DNA from: Stenotrophomonas sp. BIO128-Bstrain
Lineage (GTDB): Bacteria; Pseudomonadota; Gammaproteobacteria; Xanthomonadales; Xanthomonadaceae
Reading direction: 5' to 3'
Length of the DNA stretch: 64,000 nucleotides
NCBI RefSeq assembly: GCF_030128875.1
Contig: NZ_CP124620.1
Location: 1,674,001-1,738,000 of the forward strand
In this document: positions 8,482 to 19,244 of the stretch, in pieces
Layout: the number at the start of each line of letters is the position of its first letter
Numbering within the stretch: position 1 is the stretch's first letter
Translations under genes and position numbers: made by a program
Notes under the pieces: generated by a model
What the model was told of the DNA's origin: nothing
Seen by the model: the letters and a program-made list of their open reading frames with translations, nothing else
Databases searched by the model: none

Positions 8482-9477
8482 ATGCTGACCGCCTCCGCCC
8501 GCCTGCTGAGCCTGCTGTCCCTGCTGCAATCGCGCCCGCATTGGGGCGGCGGCATGCTGGCCGAGCGCATGGGCATCCATCCACGCACGCTCCGCCGCGA
8601 CATCGACCGGCTGCGCCAGCTGGGCTACCCCATCCACGCCAGCACCGGTGTCGCCGGCGGCTACGCCTTCCGCCCGGGCCGGGCCCTGCCACCGCTGCTG
8701 CTGGACGACGATGAAGCGCTGGCGGCCGCAATCGCGCTGCGCACGGCGGTGACCGGCACCATCAGCGGGATCGAGCAGACCGCGATCACCGCGCTGGTCA
8801 AGATTGAACAGGCGATGCCACCGCGCCTGCGGCCCCGTCTGGAGGCACTGCGCTCAGCGATCCTGCCCACCGATCAGATCGGACCGTTGGTCGATGCCGG
8901 TCGGCTGACCGCCCTGGCCGCAGCCTGCCGCGACCAACTGCAACTGGCCTTCGAGTACATCGACCGCACAGGTCAGCCGAGTTCTCGCCAGGTGGAGCCA
9001 CAAGGCGTGGTGCACACCGATCGGCGCTGGTATCTGGTTGCCTGGGACCCCGCACGCGTCGACTGGCGCACCTTCCGCATCGACCGGATCACCAGTACGC
9101 CCGTGGTGGGCGCGCATTTCGCGCCGCGCGCCGGGCCCGGCGACGGCGACCTGCGCCAGTGGGTGGCCCGCTCGCTCTCGCTCGGGCAGTACCCCGATGA
9201 GGCGCGGATCATCCTGCACGCACCCCTGGCTGCCCTGCGCCAGCGCATCCCTGCGTCGGCCGGGGTGCTCGAGGGTGTGGATGACCAGCGCTGCCTGCTG
9301 CGCTGTGGCGCCAACCCAACGGGCTCGGTGATCTATTGGCTGCTGGCCATGGACCTGGAGTTCGAGGTGCTGGGGCCACCCGCACTGATCGACCGGCTAC
9401 GCGCGGCTGGCGAGCGGGTGGCACGCAGCCTGACCCCAGGCGTCGCCGACGCCGTGCCGACGCCCGCGGACGCGTAG
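8482..9477 (+). CDS. HTH-WYL domain transcriptional regulator
   Basis: A 331-aa regulator of the YafY/DeoR-like class. The N-terminal HTH_11 domain (residues 1-55) includes AERMGIHPRTLRRDIDRLRQLGYPI. A WYL domain follows at about residues 145-215, with RRWYLVAWDPARVDWRTFRIDRI showing the WYL core, and a C-terminal WCX-type extension ends in an Ala/Pro-rich tail. WYL domains bind small ligands or nucleic acids to switch the HTH. It is divergent from the glutathione transferase gene and is followed closely by a LysR gene on the same strand. Confidence 0.87.
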   Translation: MLTASARLLSLLSLLQSRPHWGGGMLAERMGIHPRTLRRDIDRLRQLGYPIHASTGVAGGYAFRPGRALPPLLLDDDEALAAAIALRTAVTGTISGIEQTAITALVKIEQAMPPRLRPRLEALRSAILPTDQIGPLVDAGRLTALAAACRDQLQLAFEYIDRTGQPSSRQVEPQGVVHTDRRWYLVAWDPARVDWRTFRIDRITSTPVVGAHFAPRAGPGDGDLRQWVARSLSLGQYPDEARIILHAPLAALRQRIPASAGVLEGVDDQRCLLRCGANPTGSVIYWLLAMDLEFEVLGPPALIDRLRAAGERVARSLTPGVADAVPTPADA

Positions 9478-9528
9478 CCACCGGGCATGGCCATGGCGGC
9501 CGTGGTCATTGCGCTTCACAATGGCGCC

Positions 9529-10431
9529 ATGACTGCCAGTGAAAAACCGAATCGGGCCCTGTTCGACCTGGACCTGTTGCGCGCCATGGTGATGGTGGCC
9601 GATTGCGCCAGCTTCACCACGGCGGCCGCCCGCCTGCATTCCACCCAATCCACCATCAGCCAGAAGATCCGCCGGCTGGAGGAAATGGCCGGCCATCCGC
9701 TGCTGGTGCGCGGCAACCGTGATGTGCATCCTACCGATGCCGGCGAGATCGTCCTGGGTCACGCGCGCCAACTGCTGGCGCTCAACGACCAGCTGCTGGA
9801 GGCCCTGGCCGGCACCACCGTGGCCGTCACCGTGCGGCTGGGCGTACCGGAGGACTTCGTCAGCGCCGCGACCACCCAGCTGCTTGGCGGCTTCAACCGC
9901 GAACATCCCCAGGTGAAGCTGGAGGTCACCAGCGGCCTCAGCCGCGACCTGGCCCACGGCTACGATCATGGCGAACTCGACCTGATCCTGGTCAAGCAGC
10001 GTCGCAACAGCCGCGCCGCGGTGGCCTGCTGGCCCGAGACCATGGTCTGGATCGACAGTGCCCGCAATGGCTGCATCGGCCTGGATCCGGTGCCCCTGGT
10101 CACCTTTCCGCCGCGCGGACTCTACCGCGATGACATCATCGACGCGATCGAAGCGCTCGGGCGTCGCTGGCGGATCAGCTTCACCAGTTCCAGTCTGAGC
10201 GGGATCCAGGGCGCGGTGGCCGATGGCATGGGCATCAGCCTGCTGCCGGCGCGTGCCTTGAGCCGCGAGCACACCGTGCTGGGTGTCGAGCAGGGTCTGC
10301 CACCGATCGATACGTTCGAAATCGCCCTGCTCCATCGCGCCACCGCCGACCCGCTGGTCAAGATGCTGGCGATGCGCCTTGGCGAACTCCTCAACCACGA
10401 GCGCGCCAGCAACAACGTCACGCCGGCCTGA
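9529..10431 (+). CDS. LysR family transcriptional regulator
   Basis: A 300-aa LysR-type regulator. The winged HTH lies at residues 15-75 (FTTAAARLHSTQSTISQKIRRLEEMAGHPLLVRG), followed by a periplasmic-binding-protein-like effector domain (VRLGVPEDFVSAAT and later). The ATG at 9529 is chosen because the conserved HTH starts about 12 residues later, as is usual; an upstream in-frame ATG at 9487 is possible. No divergent target gene is present: the gene behind it is the WYL regulator on the same strand and the gene ahead is convergent. Its target is therefore not evident. Confidence 0.86.
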   Translation: MTASEKPNRALFDLDLLRAMVMVADCASFTTAAARLHSTQSTISQKIRRLEEMAGHPLLVRGNRDVHPTDAGEIVLGHARQLLALNDQLLEALAGTTVAVTVRLGVPEDFVSAATTQLLGGFNREHPQVKLEVTSGLSRDLAHGYDHGELDLILVKQRRNSRAAVACWPETMVWIDSARNGCIGLDPVPLVTFPPRGLYRDDIIDAIEALGRRWRISFTSSSLSGIQGAVADGMGISLLPARALSREHTVLGVEQGLPPIDTFEIALLHRATADPLVKMLAMRLGELLNHERASNNVTPA

Positions 10432-10506
10432 GCACGCAGTCGATCCGGATCACGCACCAGTGGATCGACCACGACGTCAGGCTGTATCGCCAGTGGCAGG
10501 CTGTCC

Positions 10507-10779
10507 TTACTTGAGCTGCAGCGGGTAGCGCTGCCAGAGCACGTGCACCAGGAACCCGGTCAGTTCCGGGTCCTTGCTGGTGATCGAGGCGCGGATCTTG
10601 TCCAGCAGCACCATGTCGCTGCAGTTGCGCACATCGGCGTGGCCGGCCTGGCCGGCGCGGCGGGCCCGGTAGCGGGCGGCGCGCTGTGCATCGGTCATCG
10701 CGTAGCCGAAGGTGGGCGGACGGCCGCGCTTGCGCGGCAGCGTCAGTTCCAGTGTTCCGGGGTCTTGTTCATCGCGCAT
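10507..10779 (-). CDS. Small basic protein with AT-hook-like motif, unknown function
   Basis: A 90-aa protein. Residues 15-22 read PRKRGRPP, an AT-hook-like core (RGRP flanked by basic residues), followed by AMTDAQRAARYRARRAG, a strongly basic helix. The C-terminal half (MVLLDKIRASITSKDPELTGFLVHVLWQRY) is hydrophobic and helical. Small proteins with this N-terminal pattern occur on plasmids and chromosomes of proteobacteria and are thought to bind DNA; I know of no defined function. It is monocistronic and convergent with the LysR gene. Confidence 0.65.
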   Translation of the reverse strand: MRDEQDPGTLELTLPRKRGRPPTFGYAMTDAQRAARYRARRAGQAGHADVRNCSDMVLLDKIRASITSKDPELTGFLVHVLWQRYPLQLK

Positions 10780-10874
10780 GACGGACGAGGATGCAAACGG
10801 GGGCGCGCACCATATCGTGAGACATCACTTTAATCCAGCGTTTTCCGTGGATTTCTGCATTTGCGACGCAAGCG

Positions 10875-11273
10875 TCAGCGCCACGCCTCTGCAACACGCG
10901 CGCCCGCCCACACCAGCAGCATCCCGCCGACGAGGCTCACGCCAAGATACAGCGGCACCATCACGCTGCGATCGGTGCGGGTAAACACCAGCGATTCGAG
11001 CATCATCGAGGAGAACGTGGTCAATCCGCCCACGATCCCGACGATCAGGAACGCGCGCCAGTACAGCGCCGCCGTGCCACGACTCTGCAGCCAGATCATC
11101 ACGTAACCGGCGACGAACGCACCGGCCAGGTTCACCGTCAGCGTGCCCCACGGAAAGCCATTGCCGAACTGGCGCAGCATCGCATCGCCCACCATGAAGC
11201 GCAGCGCAGCGCCCAGTGCGCCGCCGGCCATCACCAGGCCCAGCTGCTGCCACCAGACGCCGATGCCGTCCAT
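10875..11273 (-). CDS. crcB: Fluoride ion exporter CrcB/FluC
   Basis: A 132-aa inner-membrane protein with four predicted transmembrane helices, the usual size for the Fluc/CrcB family. It shows the family motifs GGALGAALRF, GTLTVNLAGAF and GGLTTFSSM. Fluc proteins are dual-topology dimeric channels that export fluoride. Its ATG overlaps the stop codon of rarA by one base (TGATG), so the two genes are translationally coupled. I saw no crcB/fluoride riboswitch in front of it, as expected for a gene inside an operon. Confidence 0.92.
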   Translation of the reverse strand: MDGIGVWWQQLGLVMAGGALGAALRFMVGDAMLRQFGNGFPWGTLTVNLAGAFVAGYVMIWLQSRGTAALYWRAFLIVGIVGGLTTFSSMMLESLVFTRTDRSVMVPLYLGVSLVGGMLLVWAGARVAEAWR

Positions 11274-12634
11274 CAGTCGCTGCCCTTCTCCGCACGGGCC
11301 TGTTCGCGCGCGGCACGCAGGCGGTCCAGCTTTTCCTTCAGCTTGATCTCCAGCCCGCGCGGCACCGGCTCGTAATACACGCGCTCGCCCATCGCATCGG
11401 GGAAGCCGGTCTGGTCCAGCGCGATCCCGCCATCGGCATCATGGTCGTACTGGTAGGTCTTGCCGTAACCCAGCTCTTTCATCAGCTTGGTTGGCGCGTT
11501 GCGCAGGTGCAACGGCACCTCCTGGGTGCCGGTCTCGCGCACTTCCTGTTTGGCCTTGTTGAACGCGGCATACCCGGCGTTCGATTTGGCGGTGCTGGCC
11601 AGGTACAGGACCAGCTGTGCGAAGGCGAGCTCGCCTTCCGGACTGCCCAGGCGCTCATAGATATCCCACGCCTCCAGCGCCATCGACTGCGCCCGCGGAT
11701 CGGCCAGGCCGATATCCTCGATGGCCATGCGGGTCAGCCGCCGGGCCAGGTAGGACGGATCACAGCCGCCGTCGAGCATCCGGGTCAGCCAGTACAGCGC
11801 GGCATCCGGGTTGGAGCTGCGCACGGACTTGTGCAGTGCCGAAATCTGGTCGTAGAACTGCTCGCCGCCCTTGTCGAAGCGACGGGTGCGGTCGGCCAGC
11901 ACCTGCACCAGCATTTCCGGGCTGATCCGCCCGCCATCGCCGCTGGCCAGTTCGGCCGCGATTTCCAGCAGGGTCAGCCCACGCCGCACATCGCCATCGG
12001 CGGCGGTCGCGATCTCCAGCAGCGCCTCGGGGGCGACCTGCAGATGCTCCGCGCCCAGGCCGCGCCCGGTGTCGTGCAGCGCCCGCTCCAGCGCCTCGAC
12101 GATGTCGCTTGGCGAGACCGACTCCAGCACGTGCACGCGGCAGCGCGAGAGCAGCGCCGAGTTCAGTTCGAAGGACGGATTTTCGGTGGTGGCGCCAACG
12201 AACACGATGGTGCCGCGCTCGATGTGCGGCAGGAACGCATCCTGCTGGGCTTTGTTGAAGCGGTGCACCTCGTCCACGAACAGCACCGTGCGCCGGCCTT
12301 CGGCGAAGCGCTGTGCAGCCTCGGCCAATACCTGGCGTACCTCGGGCAGACCGGACAGTACGGCGGAGATCGCGCGGAACTCGGCGTCGGCGTAGTGCGC
12401 CAGCAGCAGCGAAAGCGTGGTCTTGCCGCAGCCCGGGGGGCCCCACAGGATCATCGAGTGCACATGGCCGGACTCGACCGCGCGGCGCAGTGCGCTGCCC
12501 GGGGCGAGCAGGCGCTTCTGCCCCACCATCTCATCCAGCGTCTGCGGACGCATCCGCTCGGCGAGCGGACGCATGTTGTCCCGATCCACGGTCAGCAGAT
12601 CGGGCCCATTGAAAGTCGTTCGGTTTCTGGCCAC
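11273..12634 (-). CDS. rarA: Replication-associated recombination protein A (MgsA/RarA)
   Basis: A 453-aa AAA+ ATPase of the RarA/MgsA/WRNIP1 family, which acts at stalled replication forks with SSB and the clamp-loader system. The Walker A motif is GPPGCGKTTLS, the Walker B motif LFVDEVHRF, and sensor 1 lies in IVFVGATTENPSF. The C-terminal tetramerisation domain (YDHDADGGIALDQTGFP) is present. I chose the GTG at 12634, giving ARNRTTFNGPDLL; the ATG at 12574 would shorten the protein by 20 residues, and longer reading would overlap lolA. It follows lolA after 67 bp and is coupled to crcB. Confidence 0.92.
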   Translation of the reverse strand: MARNRTTFNGPDLLTVDRDNMRPLAERMRPQTLDEMVGQKRLLAPGSALRRAVESGHVHSMILWGPPGCGKTTLSLLLAHYADAEFRAISAVLSGLPEVRQVLAEAAQRFAEGRRTVLFVDEVHRFNKAQQDAFLPHIERGTIVFVGATTENPSFELNSALLSRCRVHVLESVSPSDIVEALERALHDTGRGLGAEHLQVAPEALLEIATAADGDVRRGLTLLEIAAELASGDGGRISPEMLVQVLADRTRRFDKGGEQFYDQISALHKSVRSSNPDAALYWLTRMLDGGCDPSYLARRLTRMAIEDIGLADPRAQSMALEAWDIYERLGSPEGELAFAQLVLYLASTAKSNAGYAAFNKAKQEVRETGTQEVPLHLRNAPTKLMKELGYGKTYQYDHDADGGIALDQTGFPDAMGERVYYEPVPRGLEIKLKEKLDRLRAAREQARAEKGSD

Positions 12635-12663
12635 GTGCCTAGTGTATCGCGGCGGATTGCAGG

Positions 12664-12697
12664 GTAGATGCCGGCCAGCGGCCCGGCCGGCATCTAC
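12664..12697. repeat. SMAG-type palindromic repeat
   Basis: A GTAG tetranucleotide followed by a near-perfect palindrome (ATGCCGGCC ... GGCCGGCAT), closing with CTAC. The shape and the terminal GTAG match Stenotrophomonas SMAG (REP-like) elements. It sits between lolA and rarA and may tune the stability of the polycistronic message. Confidence 0.75.
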
Positions 12698-12701
12698 ACC
12701 G

Positions 12702-13340
12702 TCATTCGCCGATGACGTCCACGCCCTTGGCCGGGGTGAAGCTGAAGGTGCCGGAGGCAAAGCTCGGGTTGCGCTTCCAGCCGGTGAAGCTGATCACCGT
12801 GCGCTGGCCGACCGCGTCCACCACTTCCATGCGTGCCAGGCCCTGGGCATTGAAGCCCAGCGCGGCGTACTGGAACGCGGTATCGGTTTCGCGCTTGGGG
12901 CTCAGCGCCAGCCACTGCAGGCCATCGCGCACGGCCGCCTCTTCGCTGACGTCGTACTGCTTGTCCAGCAGGGCCGGATTGATCAGTGCGGTCAGCGGGC
13001 TGTTCTGCTCTTCCTGGCCCTGCGGGCGCACGCTGGCCTGCTCCAGGTCGGGCTCGTAGACCCACACCTTCTTGCCATCGGCCACGATCAGCTGCTCGTG
13101 CGGCTTGATGTATTCCCAGCGGAACAGGCGCGGTGCGGACAACGCGACGCGGCCACTGGTGGTTTCCTTGACCTTGCCCTTGCTGTCGAACACCTGCTGG
13201 CTGAACTGCCCATCCAGCCCCTTCAGGCCCTGGGTGAAGCGATTGAGCTCATCACGGGCGCCGGCCCAGGCCGACGCCGACCCGACACTGGCGACAACCA
13301 GGGTGGCAGCAAGCAGGGAGCGGCGGAAGGTGGTGTGCAT
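12702..13340 (-). CDS. lolA: Outer-membrane lipoprotein carrier protein LolA
   Basis: A 212-aa periplasmic chaperone that takes lipoproteins from LolCDE and carries them to LolB. A signal peptide covers residues about 1-26 (LLAATLVVASVGSASAWA). The mature part shows the LolA pattern: LKGLDGQFSQQVFDSKGKV, GRVALSAPRLFRWEY, ADGKKVWVYEPDL and the C-terminal FTGWKRNPSFASGTFSFTP. Its place in the ftsK-(DUF3857)-lolA-rarA string matches the classical ftsK-lolA-rarA order of gammaproteobacteria. Confidence 0.93.
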   Translation of the reverse strand: MHTTFRRSLLAATLVVASVGSASAWAGARDELNRFTQGLKGLDGQFSQQVFDSKGKVKETTSGRVALSAPRLFRWEYIKPHEQLIVADGKKVWVYEPDLEQASVRPQGQEEQNSPLTALINPALLDKQYDVSEEAAVRDGLQWLALSPKRETDTAFQYAALGFNAQGLARMEVVDAVGQRTVISFTGWKRNPSFASGTFSFTPAKGVDVIGE

Positions 13341-13380
13341 GCGAGGTATCCAGGCGAATGGGAAGGATGGAAGGCAGTGT

Positions 13381-13402
13381 GCCCATTCAATCCTGAATGG
13401 GC
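13381..13402. other. Hairpin between the DUF3857 gene and lolA
   Basis: A perfect 9-bp stem (GCCCATTCA / TGAATGGGC) with a 4-nt loop in the 107-bp gap. There is no T-run on either strand, so it is more likely an RNA stability element or attenuator than an efficient terminator. Confidence 0.45.
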
Positions 13403-13447
13403 GATCAGGGGCGCATTATGCGCTGGAAACGGGTGTACCGAGCATCC

Positions 13448-15415
13448 TCAAGGCCCGGCCTGCACCGTCTTCAGATCGCCGTACACCACCTGCCCGCGGA
13501 AGCCGCGCCGGACCTGCTGGTACAGCTCGCGGAACGCCGCGTAGTCCTGCGGCTGGCAGAGCGCGTCCGCCCCGCGCACGGCGCGTTGATGCAGCCGGTG
13601 ACGCGCGGTGACCACCTGCCCTTCGCGCGTCCACTCCACCGTGTACTGCCCACCCGCATTGTCGAACTGCTGGCTGCGCGGAATCGCCACGATCGGCACG
13701 CTGGCCGGGAAGGTCAGCCGATAGCGCTCCTCGCGCAGACTGTCGTTGCAGTAGAACGGCGTAGCGTTGTCCGGCGCCGAGGTGCTGGCGTACAGGTCAC
13801 GGAACGACTCACCGCCCGGCGCATCGGGCAGCACCATGCCGCCGAGAACCGCGAAATCGACGTAGTCGCTGGCCTGGAAGTCGTAGCGGAAGTTGAACGG
13901 ACGGGTCAGGTCCTGCGGATCCCCGAGCAGGGTGAGCGCGCCACTGCCATCGAAACCGGAGGCGGCCATGATCGATTCTTCCGCCCGCGCCCGGTTCTGT
14001 GCGTTGAGCCGTGCGAAGGCGGCCCGCATGCCGATCTCGGCCACGCCGCTGGGCTGCTGCAGGGTCTGGCCGACCAGGTTTCCAGCCGCGTCGAAGCGGA
14101 AATCAACTTCCAGCCCGGTGCCGTTGCGGCTGGCATCGTTGGCGGGGGTGCGCGCCACCACGGCCTGGCGGGTGTGCAGCACCGGTGCGCCGAGATCAGC
14201 GTCGGGCAGCTGGCCGAAGCGCGCATAGGACGTGGTCGAGTCCAGATACAGGTCGAACTCGGGGAGATAGGTGATCGCGTGGTTGAAGCGGCCCAGCAGC
14301 GGAATGGTCGGCAGGGTCGGCCCGCCACCGGCGCCGATCAGCACCGGGGTGCTCTGGATGCCCCGTGCAGCCAGCAGCGCCTCCAGGATCACCACATGGT
14401 CTTTGCAGTCGCCATAGTGATTGTCGAGGATGCTCTGCGCCGGGTTCGGCTCCAGCCCACCGTTGCCCAGGTAGACCGCCACGTAGCGGATGTTCTGGGC
14501 GACCCAGCGGTACAGCACGGCGGCCTGCTCGCGCCGGTCGGTGATGCCACGGGTGAGCTGGTCCGCCAGCGCCTGGATCTGCGGGGTGACCGCGGCCGCC
14601 TCGCCACCCTTGAGCTGATAGGCCTGTGCCACCTGCGACCAGTCACGATACGTGCTGGCCATGATGCCCGGGCTGTATTCCCAGGCGGCAGCGGACCAGT
14701 TCTGTGCCTTGAGCGGCTCACTGCGGCGGTAGGTCCACTCCCACTGCGCCTGGCCATTGCGGATCCGGGGCTTCTCACTGCCACGCACGCCCCGCTGCTC
14801 CACCTGCATCGGCAGGCTGGCCGGGGCGGTGAGGGTCACGCGCGCATCGTCGTACGGCGTGAACACGCTGAAGGTTTCCCACAGACCGAAGTAACCGGGG
14901 AAGTAAGGCGTGTTCTGGGTCCGGCGGGTCTGGTAGACCACGCGCGTGCCCGGCGCCAGGTTCGGAAACACCACCACCCGCACCTTGCGGTCGGCATACA
15001 TCGCTGCGGCAGCGCTGGAGTAGCTTTCCTGCGTGTAGATGCGGTCGGCGGGCACGTCGCGGCGCTGGCCATCGGCGGTCAGGGTATAGGCCTGCAGCAC
15101 CTCCAGCGTTTCCATTTTCTCGCTGTAGCTCAGCCGCACCTGGCTGAACTGCTCGACCGCCGATTTGGTCTTGAGCAGGATCTCGTACTCTTCGGTCTGG
15201 GTGTTGCCCGCATCGGGGCGCACCACGTAGTCGGCGCGATAGCGCACGAAGCTGAAGTTGTTGCTGGCCTGCGCGTCAGTGCCCGCACCCTGCCCACCTG
15301 GCGCGACCGGTGCGGCAGCCGGGGGCGCAGCTTGGGCTTGGGCTTGGGCTTGGGCTTGCGCCACCACCGGCGCGATCAGCAGCGCACCTACCATCATCCA
15401 GCGCATCGGCTTCAT
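13448..15415 (-). CDS. DUF3857 and transglutaminase-like domain protein, exported
   Basis: A 655-aa protein. The start at 15415 gives a signal peptide that runs into an AQAQAQAQA repeat. Residues about 45-220 form the DUF3857 domain (YRADYVVRPDAGNTQTEEYE). A transglutaminase-like domain follows with the catalytic triad in order: Cys in YGDCKDH, His in FNHAITY and Asp in LYLDSTT, so it may be an active cysteine protease or transglutaminase-type enzyme. The C-terminal region is beta-rich. The family is common in Bacteroidetes and Xanthomonadales, with no defined substrate known to me. It lies between ftsK and lolA on the same strand, which suggests co-transcription. Confidence 0.82.
   Translation of the reverse strand: MKPMRWMMVGALLIAPVVAQAQAQAQAQAAPPAAAPVAPGGQGAGTDAQASNNFSFVRYRADYVVRPDAGNTQTEEYEILLKTKSAVEQFSQVRLSYSEKMETLEVLQAYTLTADGQRRDVPADRIYTQESYSSAAAAMYADRKVRVVVFPNLAPGTRVVYQTRRTQNTPYFPGYFGLWETFSVFTPYDDARVTLTAPASLPMQVEQRGVRGSEKPRIRNGQAQWEWTYRRSEPLKAQNWSAAAWEYSPGIMASTYRDWSQVAQAYQLKGGEAAAVTPQIQALADQLTRGITDRREQAAVLYRWVAQNIRYVAVYLGNGGLEPNPAQSILDNHYGDCKDHVVILEALLAARGIQSTPVLIGAGGGPTLPTIPLLGRFNHAITYLPEFDLYLDSTTSYARFGQLPDADLGAPVLHTRQAVVARTPANDASRNGTGLEVDFRFDAAGNLVGQTLQQPSGVAEIGMRAAFARLNAQNRARAEESIMAASGFDGSGALTLLGDPQDLTRPFNFRYDFQASDYVDFAVLGGMVLPDAPGGESFRDLYASTSAPDNATPFYCNDSLREERYRLTFPASVPIVAIPRSQQFDNAGGQYTVEWTREGQVVTARHRLHQRAVRGADALCQPQDYAAFRELYQQVRRGFRGQVVYGDLKTVQAGP
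15329..15359 (-). repeat. In-frame hexanucleotide tandem repeat at a signal-peptide cleavage region
   Basis: About five copies of the 6-nt unit GCCCAA (seen as TTGGGC on the plus strand) encode alternating Ala-Gln residues immediately after the hydrophobic core of the DUF3857 protein's signal peptide. Because the unit is two codons long, copy-number change would alter length without a frameshift. Confidence 0.7.
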
Positions 15416-15495
15416 TGCAGGTTCCTTGTGCGAAGCGGCCGGCGAGCACGTCGCCGGCCGGGTGCCGATCAATGACGGCCGGGCAGTACCCGACC

Positions 15496-17853
15496 TTACT
15501 TGGGCGGTGGCGGGGCCAGCACGCTGCGATCGCCATTGTGCTCCGGCGGGCTCACCACGCCGGCGGCCTCCATTGCTTCGATCAGGCGCGCGGCCCGGTT
15601 GTAACCGATCTTCAGCCGACGCTGCACGCCGGAGATCGACGCACGACGGGTTTCGGTGACGATGCGCAGGGCCTCGTCGTACAGCGGATCGGATTCGTCG
15701 CCGCCACCACCGCCTGCCTCGGGCAGGCCGCCGGGGCCGACCACCACGCCGTCGCCCATCATCTGCACCTCGTCCAGCACGCCGGTGATGTAGTCGGTCG
15801 GGCCGCTGGCCTTGAGGTGCTCGACCACGCGGTGCACTTCCTCATCGGAGACGAACGCGCCGTGCACGCGGTCCGGCAACGCCGTGCCCGGCGGCAGATA
15901 CAGCATGTCGCCGTGGCCCAGCAGCGTTTCCGCGCCAGACTGGTCGAGGATGGTGCGTGAATCGATCTTCGAACTGACCTGGAAGCCGATGCGGGTCGGG
16001 ATGTTGGCCTTGATCAGGCCGGTGATCACATCCACCGAGGGGCGCTGCGTGGCCAGGATCAGGTGGATGCCGGCCGCACGCGCCTTCTGCGCCAACCGCG
16101 CGATCAGCTCTTCGACCTTCTTGCCGACGATCATCATCATGTCGGCGAATTCGTCGATGAAGATGACGATGAACGGCAGCGTCTCCAGCGGACGCGGGGC
16201 CTCGCCGAGTTCCGGGTTGGGCTTGAACAGCGGGTCCATCATCGGCTGCCCGGCATCCTGGGCATCCTTGACCTTCTTGTTGAAGCCGGCCAGGTTGCGC
16301 ACGCCCACCGCGCTCATCAGCTTGTAGCGGCGTTCCATCTCGGCCACGCACCAGCGCAGGCCGTTGGCGGCCTCCTTCATGTCGGTGACCACCGGCGCCA
16401 GCAGATGCGGGATGCCCTGGTAGACGCTCAGCTCGAGCATCTTCGGGTCGATCATCAGCATCCGCAGGTCTTTCGGCGAAGCCTTGTACAGCAGGCTCAG
16501 CACCATCGCATTGACCGCCACCGACTTGCCCGAGCCGGTGGTGCCGGCTACCAGCAGGTGGGGCATGCGCGCCAGGTCGGCCACGGTCGGGCGGCCGGCG
16601 ATGTCCTTGCCCAGCGCCAGGGTCAGCACGCTGGCCGACTTGTCGTATTCCTTGGAGCGCAGCAGTTCGGAGAGGTAGATCATCTCGCGGGTGACGTTGG
16701 GGATCTCCAGACCCACCACCGATTTGCCCGGGATCACATCCACCACGCGCACCGACTTCACCGACAGGCCGCGCGCGATGTCCTTGTCCAGCGAACTGAT
16801 CTGGCTGACCTTGATGCCCGGCGCGGGTTCGATCTCGAAGCGGGTGATCACCGGGCCGGGATAGGCTCCGACCACCTGCGCATCAATGCGGAAGTCCTTG
16901 AGCTTGAACTCGATCTGGCGCGAGAGCGTCTCCAGCGTGCCCTCGTCGTAGCCCTTGGGCTGCGGCTTGGGATCATCCAGCAGCGCCAGCGGCGGCACAT
17001 CCGAGCCATCGCCATTGACCCCGCGGAACATGGGAATCTGGGTCTCGCGCTTGGCCCGGTCGCTTTTCTCCAGGACTGGCTCCGGGCGCGGCTCGATCTT
17101 GACCGGCTCGCGCTTGGCGCGGACCTCGGCGTCGACCTTGCGCACTTCCTGGCGCTCCTCGCGCATGGCGCGGGTCTGCTGCCACTCGGTGGCCTGCTCT
17201 TTCTTCTTGTTGAACAGCGGCGGCAACGCCAGCACCCAGTTGCCGATCTTCTCCATCACCACGAACCAGGAGATGCCCGTGGCCAGGGTGATCGACGCCA
17301 GCAGCAGCACCAGCACGAACAGATTCGCGCCCAAGGCGCCGAAACCGACGCTGAGCGAACTGCCCACCAGCTTGCCGAGGATGCCGCCGGCGTGGGCCAC
17401 ATCGGCGACGAACAGGCGCAGGTGCAGGAAGCCGGTACCGGCGATCAGGAAGCCGACCAGACCGACCAGGCGCAGGGCCGGATCCAGGTCATGCTCGCCC
17501 TTGGCCTCGCGCTTGAGGCCGAACATCGCGATCCACGCCAGTGCGCCCAGCACGATCGGCAGTACGAAGGCCATGTAGCCGAACAGCTGCAGCAGCACGT
17601 CGGCGATCCAGGCACCGGCGCGGCCACCCATGTTGTGGACCGGCGCGACCACGCTGCCGGTATGCGACCAGCCCGGGTCGGTGGCCGAATAGGTGAACAG
17701 ACTGGCGACCAGATACAGCAGCGCCGGGGCGACCGCGATCAAGCCCAGGTCGCGCCACAGGCGCTGCCGGCGCGGGTTGTCCACGCTGGCCGGTTTGCGC
17801 GGCGCTGCCTTGCTGTCGGACGCCTTGGATCGTTCCGGGACCTGTTTCGCCAC
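15496..17853 (-). CDS. ftsK: DNA translocase FtsK
   Basis: A 785-aa divisome protein that pumps chromosome termini and activates XerCD at dif. Four to five transmembrane helices lie within residues 35-200, followed by a short linker. The motor has Walker [13 protein letters not shown] and Walker [15 protein letters not shown]. The C-terminal winged-helix gamma domain, which reads KOPS, covers the last 65 residues ([33 protein letters not shown]). I prefer the GTG at 17853 because AAGGTG lies 9 nt upstream; a GTG at 17865 is the alternative. The linker is much shorter than in E. coli FtsK, which is normal for this group. It is divergent from trxB. Confidence 0.95.
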   Translation of the reverse strand: MAKQVPERSKASDSKAAPRKPASVDNPRRQRLWRDLGLIAVAPALLYLVASLFTYSATDPGWSHTGSVVAPVHNMGGRAGAWIADVLLQLFGYMAFVLPIVLGALAWIAMFGLKREAKGEHDLDPALRLVGLVGFLIAGTGFLHLRLFVADVAHAGGILGKLVGSSLSVGFGALGANLFVLVLLLASITLATGISWFVVMEKIGNWVLALPPLFNKKKEQATEWQQTRAMREERQEVRKVDAEVRAKREPVKIEPRPEPVLEKSDRAKRETQIPMFRGVNGDGSDVPPLALLDDPKPQPKGYDEGTLETLSRQIEFKLKDFRIDAQVVGAYPGPVITRFEIEPAPGIKVSQISSLDKDIARGLSVKSVRVVDVIPGKSVVGLEIPNVTREMIYLSELLRSKEYDKSASVLTLALGKDIAGRPTVADLARMPHLLVAGTTGSGKSVAVNAMVLSLLYKASPKDLRMLMIDPKMLELSVYQGIPHLLAPVVTDMKEAANGLRWCVAEMERRYKLMSAVGVRNLAGFNKKVKDAQDAGQPMMDPLFKPNPELGEAPRPLETLPFIVIFIDEFADMMMIVGKKVEELIARLAQKARAAGIHLILATQRPSVDVITGLIKANIPTRIGFQVSSKIDSRTILDQSGAETLLGHGDMLYLPPGTALPDRVHGAFVSDEEVHRVVEHLKASGPTDYITGVLDEVQMMGDGVVVGPGGLPEAGGGGGDESDPLYDEALRIVTETRRASISGVQRRLKIGYNRAARLIEAMEAAGVVSPPEHNGDRSVLAPPPPK

Positions 17854-17916
17854 CTTAGACCACACCTTGGGAATGCACTGTTAGTGCTTGATAATAAACG
17901 ACTGGACCCCACCCCG

Positions 17917-19072
<1,156 letters not shown>

Positions 19073-19109
19073 GGCTGGCTTCCATAGCGCCGAGGCATGA
19101 TTGACCGGG

Positions 19110-19137
19110 AAGGCCGACGCGAAAGCGCCGGCCTTTT
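19110..19137 (+). terminator. Intrinsic terminator of trxB
   Basis: A stem AAGGCCG(A)CGC / GCG(C)CGGCCTT with a GAAA tetraloop, followed by TTTT, 37 bp after the trxB stop. Confidence 0.8.
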
Positions 19138-19244
19138 CCTTTCAGCAGTGCCAGGCGATGCCTGGCAAGCATGGCCATGGCCGCAACAAACTGGACCGGC
19201 TACGCACACCCAGCCCGCATCCCACCTGCCCTATCCTTTCCCCC

